Source: JBFEUI01 sp041547565 (lineage in GTDB: Bacteria > Pseudomonadota > Gammaproteobacteria > Thiohalomonadales > Thiohalomonadaceae). Taken from it: 9,618 nucleotides of DNA. The notes beneath the pieces are model-generated. The model made no database searches and was not told where the DNA came from. It saw only the letters and a program-made list of their open reading frames with translations. The translations under genes were made by a program, and so were the position numbers. This document shows positions 6,294 through 9,618 of the stretch, piece by piece. Within the stretch, counting starts at the first letter, position 1. Every line of letters begins with the position of its first letter. The DNA lies in contig JBFEUI010000105.1 of NCBI GenBank assembly GCA_041547565.1, forward strand, positions 1 through 9,618, written 5' to 3'.

Positions 6294-8345
6294 TTATTTG
6301 ACCCGCATGCCCGGCTGCGCGCCTTCGTCGGGGTTCAGGATAAAGAGGTCCTTTCCACCGGGGCCGGCGGCCAGCACCATGCCCTCGGAGATGCCAAAGC
6401 GCATTTTTCTCGGTGCCAGGTTGGCCACCATCACCGTCAGCCTGCCTTCCAGGTCTGCAGGCTGATAGGCCGATTTGATGCCGGCAAACACGTTACGTGT
6501 CTCACCGCCCAGATCCAGGGTCAATTGTAGCAGCTTGTCGGCCCCTTCAACATGCTGCGCCTTGACGATGCGGGCGATGCGCAGGTCCAGCCGGGCAAAG
6601 TCATCAAAGCCGATGGTCTCCGAGATCGGGTCTTCAGCCAGCGGGCCGGCGGCTTGTGGCTGGCCTGTCTGCTGTTCCTCTTCGCCGTTGCCCAGGTCCT
6701 GTTTCGAGTCCTCGGTCATGGCATCGACATGGGCCTGCTCGACGCGGGTCATCAACGGCGTGAACTTGTTGATGGTAAAACCGGTGATCGGTGTGGCGAT
6801 ATTGTCCCAGGTCAGCCCCTTGCAGCCGAGGAACTGTTCGGCTTTTTGCGCCGTGGCCGGCAGCACCGGCTTGAGGTAGGCGACCAGTACGCTGAACAGG
6901 CAGATGCCCATGGTGCAGATATCCTGCAGTTCCCGCTCCCTGCCCTGTTCCTTGGCGATAACCCACGGCTTTTCCTCGTCGATATACTGGTTGGCCTTGT
7001 CCGCCAGGTGCATGATGCCGCGCATCGCCTGGCCGAATTCACGCCTTTCGTAGGCCTCGGCAATCTTGCGCCCGGCGATGATGAAGCTTTCATACATATC
7101 GGGCTTGGCCAGCGAGGCGGAGAGCTTGCCGTCAAAGCGCTTGTTGATGAATCCGGCGCAGCGGCTGGCGATATTCACCACCTTGCCCACCAGGTCGGAG
7201 TTGACCCGCTGGACAAAGTCATCCATGTTCAGGTCGATATCATCGATCCCGCTGCCGAGCTTGGCGGCAAAGTAGTAGCGCAGGTACTCCGGATTGAGGT
7301 GCTCCAGGTAGGTGCGGGCCATGATGAAGGTGCCGCGCGACTTGGACATCTTCTGCCCGTCCACGGTCAGAAAGCCGTGGCACCAGACCGCGGTCGGCGT
7401 ACGGTAGCCGCTGCCGGTGAGCATGGCTGGCCAGAACAGGGTGTGGAAATAGGCGATGTCCTTGCCGATGAAGTGGTAGAGCTCGGCCTTGCTGTCGCTG
7501 CCCCAGAAGGCGTCGAAGTCGAGATCGTTGCGCTGCTTGCACAGCTGCTTGAAGCTGGCCATGTAGCCGATCGGGGCATCCAGCCAGACGTAGAAAAACT
7601 TGTTTTCGGTGTCGGGAATCTCAAAACCGAAGTAGGGCGCGTCGCGCGAGATGTCCCAGTCCTGCAGGCCGGCATCAAACCACTCGCGCAGTTTGGCCGC
7701 GATCTCCGGCTGGATGTGGCCCTGGCTGATCCAGAAATTGAGCATGCCGTCGAAGTCGCCCAGCTTGAAGAAGTAGTGCTCCGATTCACGTTCTACCGGT
7801 GTGGCCCCGGAGAGGGCGGAGACGGCGTTTTTCAGGTCGGTGGGGCTGTAGGTGGCGCCGCACGCCTCGCAGGAGTCGCCGTATTGATCCGCCGCACCAC
7901 AGCGGGGGCATTCCCCCTTGATAAAACGGTCCGGCAGGAACATCTGCTTTTCCGGATCGTAGGCCTGGGTAATGGTTCGCGAAACAATATGGCCGTTGTT
8001 GTTCAGCTTGCGGTAGATCGCCTGGGCCAGTTCGCGGTTCTCCTCGGAATGGGTGCTGTGGTAGCTGTCGAAGCCGATGTTGAACGCGTCAAAATCCGCC
8101 TTGTGCTCCCGGCCGATGCGCTCCACCAGCTCTTCCGGCGAGATACCCAGCTTCTGGGCGTGCAGCATGATCGGTGTCCCGTGGGCATCGTCGGCGCAGA
8201 CGTAGGTGCATTTGTGGCCACGCATCTTCTGAAAACGCACCCAGATATCGGTCTGGATGTATTCGACCAGGTGGCCCAGGTGAATGGGGCCGTTGGCATA
8301 GGGCAGGGCGCTGGTGACCAGTATATTACGACGCGATTCTGTCAT
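6294..8345 (-). CDS. metG: Methionyl-tRNA synthetase
   Basis: This cytoplasmic class I aminoacyl-tRNA synthetase charges tRNA-Met with methionine using ATP. It has 683 residues against 677 in E. coli. The HIGH-type signature is HLGH (22-25) in PYANGPIHLGH. A zinc-knuckle insertion uses C146, C149, C159 and C162 (CPRC...CEAC). The KMSKS loop is at 332-336. An anticodon-binding helical domain follows (about 390-540), then an acidic, Gln-rich linker (about 545-572), and a C-terminal dimerising tRNA-binding OB fold (about 575-683, FDDFARLDLRIARIV). The gene ends in tandem stops TAATAA (reverse complement of 6291-6296). No clear Shine-Dalgarno precedes the ATG at 8343-8345. The leader is A-rich (AAAAAAACGAAACACC). 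It is transcribed divergently from mrp, as in E. coli. A long plus-strand frame overlaps it but looks like a codon-bias shadow. Confidence 0.98.
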   Translation of the reverse strand: MTESRRNILVTSALPYANGPIHLGHLVEYIQTDIWVRFQKMRGHKCTYVCADDAHGTPIMLHAQKLGISPEELVERIGREHKADFDAFNIGFDSYHSTHSEENRELAQAIYRKLNNNGHIVSRTITQAYDPEKQMFLPDRFIKGECPRCGAADQYGDSCEACGATYSPTDLKNAVSALSGATPVERESEHYFFKLGDFDGMLNFWISQGHIQPEIAAKLREWFDAGLQDWDISRDAPYFGFEIPDTENKFFYVWLDAPIGYMASFKQLCKQRNDLDFDAFWGSDSKAELYHFIGKDIAYFHTLFWPAMLTGSGYRTPTAVWCHGFLTVDGQKMSKSRGTFIMARTYLEHLNPEYLRYYFAAKLGSGIDDIDLNMDDFVQRVNSDLVGKVVNIASRCAGFINKRFDGKLSASLAKPDMYESFIIAGRKIAEAYERREFGQAMRGIMHLADKANQYIDEEKPWVIAKEQGRERELQDICTMGICLFSVLVAYLKPVLPATAQKAEQFLGCKGLTWDNIATPITGFTINKFTPLMTRVEQAHVDAMTEDSKQDLGNGEEEQQTGQPQAAGPLAEDPISETIGFDDFARLDLRIARIVKAQHVEGADKLLQLTLDLGGETRNVFAGIKSAYQPADLEGRLTVMVANLAPRKMRFGISEGMVLAAGPGGKDLFILNPDEGAQPGMRVK

Positions 8346-8396
8346 GGTGTTTCGTTTTTTTGCCTAACGTCTTGAAAAAGATGGCATACAGTACCA

Positions 8397-8424
8397 ATTA
8401 TGGGTAAGTCCCGCCAGATGTCAG
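8397..8424 (-). promoter_or_regulatory. Candidate sigma70-type promoter for metG
   Basis: The minus strand shows CTGACA (8419-8424, five of six to the -35 consensus), 16 bases, then CATAAT (8397-8402, five of six to the -10 consensus). The predicted start near 8390 gives a leader of about 45 bases to the metG ATG. This is the best promoter match in the window, still by eye only. Confidence 0.55.
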
Positions 8425-8465
8425 GCCTGTTAAGCCGCCATTCTGGCCTTTTGTAGGGCTTTTAT

Positions 8466-8494
8466 TTGTATGAATCGGTCCGTTTTGGGATAAT
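8466..8494 (+). promoter_or_regulatory. Candidate sigma70-type promoter for mrp
   Basis: TTGTAT (8466-8471, three of six to the -35 consensus) is followed after 17 bases by GATAAT (8489-8494, five of six to the -10 consensus). The transcript would begin near 8501, leaving a leader of about 63 bases that contains two palindromes. The weak -35 would suit an activator-dependent promoter, but no activator site is recognised. Confidence 0.45.
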
Positions 8495-8510
8495 ATCCGA
8501 TTCGATTTGT

Positions 8511-8535
8511 CAGAATTCTGGTCCGGGGCCCCCCC
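8511..8535. repeat. Adjacent palindromes in the mrp leader
   Basis: A perfect 10-base palindrome CAGAATTCTG (8511-8520) is followed four bases later by the self-complementary GGGGCCCC (8525-8532) within a run ending in seven Cs (8529-8535). Both fall between the candidate mrp promoter and its ribosome binding site. They could be an operator or an RNA structure, or chance. They match no regulator consensus I can name. Confidence 0.5.
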
Positions 8536-8551
8536 TGGTTTCCGTGCAAGC

Positions 8552-8556
8552 AGGAG
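8552..8556 (+). promoter_or_regulatory. Shine-Dalgarno for mrp
   Basis: AGGAG sits seven bases before the ATG at 8564-8566, an ideal spacing. It supports this start, which also gives the normal family N-terminus. Confidence 0.85.
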
Positions 8557-8563
8557 TATTGTA

Positions 8564-9618
8564 ATGGCTAATGTTTCCAAAGAGCAGGTTGAAGCCGCTC
8601 TCAAGGAGTACACCGATCCCTATCTGGAAAAGGATCTGGTCTCCGCCAACTGCATCAAAGATATCGCTATCGACGGCGGCAAGGTCGGTATCAAGGTCTC
8701 CCTGGGTTTTCCCGCCAAGGGCTACCAGGATGAACTGGGTGCAAAGGTCAAAGAATGTGTCGGTGCTGTCGACGGTGTTGATGCCGTCGAGGTGGAGATT
8801 GACAGTGCCATTATCTCCCATGCCGCGCAGAAGGGCGTGCAGCACATCAAGGGCGTGAAGAACATCATTGCCGTGGCCTCGGGCAAGGGTGGCGTGGGTA
8901 AATCCACCACCTCGGTCAACCTGGCCCTGGCCCTGGCGGCCGAGGGCGCCACCGTGGGCCTGCTCGATGCCGATATCTACGGCCCCAGCCAGCCGCGTAT
9001 GCTGGGCGTTGCTGATCGCAAGCCCGACTCGCCCGACGGCCAGAAACTCGAACCGGTGATGAATTACGGTGTGCAGTCGATGTCCATCGGTTACCTCATC
9101 GACGAGGAGACCCCCATGATCTGGCGCGGCCCGATGGTCACCCAGGCGCTGGAGCAACTGCTCAACGACACCGTATGGCGCGAGGTGGACTACCTGGTTA
9201 TCGACCTGCCTCCGGGTACCGGTGATACCCAGCTGACCCTGGCGCAGAAGGTGCCGGTCAGTGGCGCGGTCATCGTCACCACACCGCAGGATATCGCCCT
9301 GCTTGATGCGCGCAAGGCCTACAAGATGTTCGAGAAGGTCGAGGTGCCGGTACTCGGTGTGGTGGAGAACATGTCTATCCACATCTGCTCCAAGTGCGGT
9401 CACGAAGAACACATCTACGGCGAGGGCGGCGGCCAGCGTATGGCCGAGGAGTACAATGTCGGTTTCCTCGGCGCCCTGCCGCTGGATATCGCCATTCGCC
9501 AGGAGGCCGATGCCGGCAAGCCCACCGTGGTGGCCGAGCCGGACAGCCGCATCTCGCAAATCTACCGCGATATCGCCCGCCGTACCGCGGCCAAGCTGTC
9601 GCAAATAGCCAAGGATTA
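8564..9618 (+). CDS. mrp: Mrp/ApbC-family Fe-S cluster carrier ATPase, 3' end at window edge
   Basis: This cytoplasmic P-loop NTPase of the MinD/Mrp/NBP35 group binds and transfers [4Fe-4S] clusters to apoproteins. 351 residues are visible. An N-terminal MIP18/DUF59-type domain (about 5-90) with EYTDPYLEKDLVSANCIKDI precedes the ATPase domain. The deviant Walker A SGKGGVGKST lies at 106-115 and DADIYGPSQPRMLG at 135-148. DLPPGTGDTQLT (214-225) is a family hallmark. The cluster-binding CSKC (C275, C278) is present and is thought to bridge a dimer. The last two bases of the window, TA, open codon 352. This may be a stop, but relatives often continue AKDY plus about ten residues, so a short tail is probably missing. 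It is divergent from metG, the same arrangement as in E. coli. Fe-S-dependent proteins encoded nearby (RsxB, RsxC, Nth) are possible clients, but this is only inference. apbC is a synonym. Confidence 0.96.
   Translation, partial: MANVSKEQVEAALKEYTDPYLEKDLVSANCIKDIAIDGGKVGIKVSLGFPAKGYQDELGAKVKECVGAVDGVDAVEVEIDSAIISHAAQKGVQHIKGVKNIIAVASGKGGVGKSTTSVNLALALAAEGATVGLLDADIYGPSQPRMLGVADRKPDSPDGQKLEPVMNYGVQSMSIGYLIDEETPMIWRGPMVTQALEQLLNDTVWREVDYLVIDLPPGTGDTQLTLAQKVPVSGAVIVTTPQDIALLDARKAYKMFEKVEVPVLGVVENMSIHICSKCGHEEHIYGEGGGQRMAEEYNVGFLGALPLDIAIRQEADAGKPTVVAEPDSRISQIYRDIARRTAAKLSQIAKD

Larger units (their letters stand above)
8346..8563. other. Divergent metG-mrp intergenic region
   Basis: These 218 bases hold the control regions of the two divergent genes. 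Besides one promoter candidate per side, they contain the 8-base palindrome CAGGCCTG (8422-8429) overlapping the metG -35, and a GCCA-TTC-TGGC mini-hairpin (8437-8447) followed by a short T-rich stretch on the plus strand. I found no convincing tRNA, small RNA, riboswitch or T-box here. Confidence 0.7.

Noticed and set aside
4913..6301. Open frame (462 codons) on the plus strand opposite rsxB and rsxA
   Set aside because: It is antisense to two well-supported genes, its translation is rich in His/Gln/Gly/Asp as expected from a codon shadow, and it has no domain.
6552..8375. Long open frame (607 codons) on the plus strand opposite metG
   Set aside because: It is fully antisense to an intact, motif-complete metG, its composition is that of a mirrored GC-biased gene, and it has no recognisable family.
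8423..8454. Possible intrinsic terminator AGGCC...GGCCT followed by TTTT
   Set aside because: The loop is 17 bases, the stem only five, and no plus-strand gene lies upstream to terminate.

Overview
The window looks like an ordinary, well-conserved chromosomal segment from a moderately GC-rich gammaproteobacterium. The evidence is the gene order rnfABCDGE-nth, the divergent metG/mrp pair, and proteins that match their E. coli counterparts in length and key residues. I cannot name the genus. Gene order and composition would fit a Chromatiales- or Pseudomonas-like lineage, but that is inference. I see no phage, transposon, CRISPR, tRNA or rRNA, no defence locus, and no credible undescribed system.

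Layout: (1) Positions 1-6160, minus strand, hold a tight operon read from right to left: rnfA/rsxA, rsxB, rsxC, rsxD, rsxG, rsxE, nth, then a DUF1841 gene cut by the left edge. Junctions are overlaps of 1-4 bases or gaps of 2-3 bases, except rsxE-nth (24 bases). (2) Positions 6161-6293 are a 133-base spacer with a candidate rnf promoter and short overlapping inverted repeats. (3) Positions 6294-8345, minus strand, hold metG, methionyl-tRNA synthetase. (4) Positions 8346-8563 are a divergent spacer with one promoter candidate for each flanking gene. (5) From 8564 to the right edge, plus strand, lies mrp/apbC, an Fe-S cluster carrier ATPase that is probably cut by the edge.

How the genes work together: RsxA-G form the membrane Rnf/Rsx complex, which moves electrons between NAD(H) and a ferredoxin-type acceptor, coupled to an ion gradient or, in E. 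coli, used to re-reduce SoxR. Electrons are expected to pass through FMN and Fe-S centres in RsxC, Fe-S clusters in RsxB, covalent FMN on RsxD and RsxG, and conserved cysteines in RsxA/RsxE. Nth is a [4Fe-4S] DNA glycosylase and Mrp loads Fe-S clusters, so much of the window depends on Fe-S cofactors. The flavin transferase ApbE, needed to attach FMN to RsxD and RsxG, is not in the window, nor are soxR or rseC.

The points most worth a second look are a second flavinylation-like S-G-A-T motif in RsxD, a shortened RsxC tail, an in-frame stop/GTG junction between rsxA and rsxB, the missing Shine-Dalgarno sequences of nth and metG, and unexplained inverted repeats in the two spacers.
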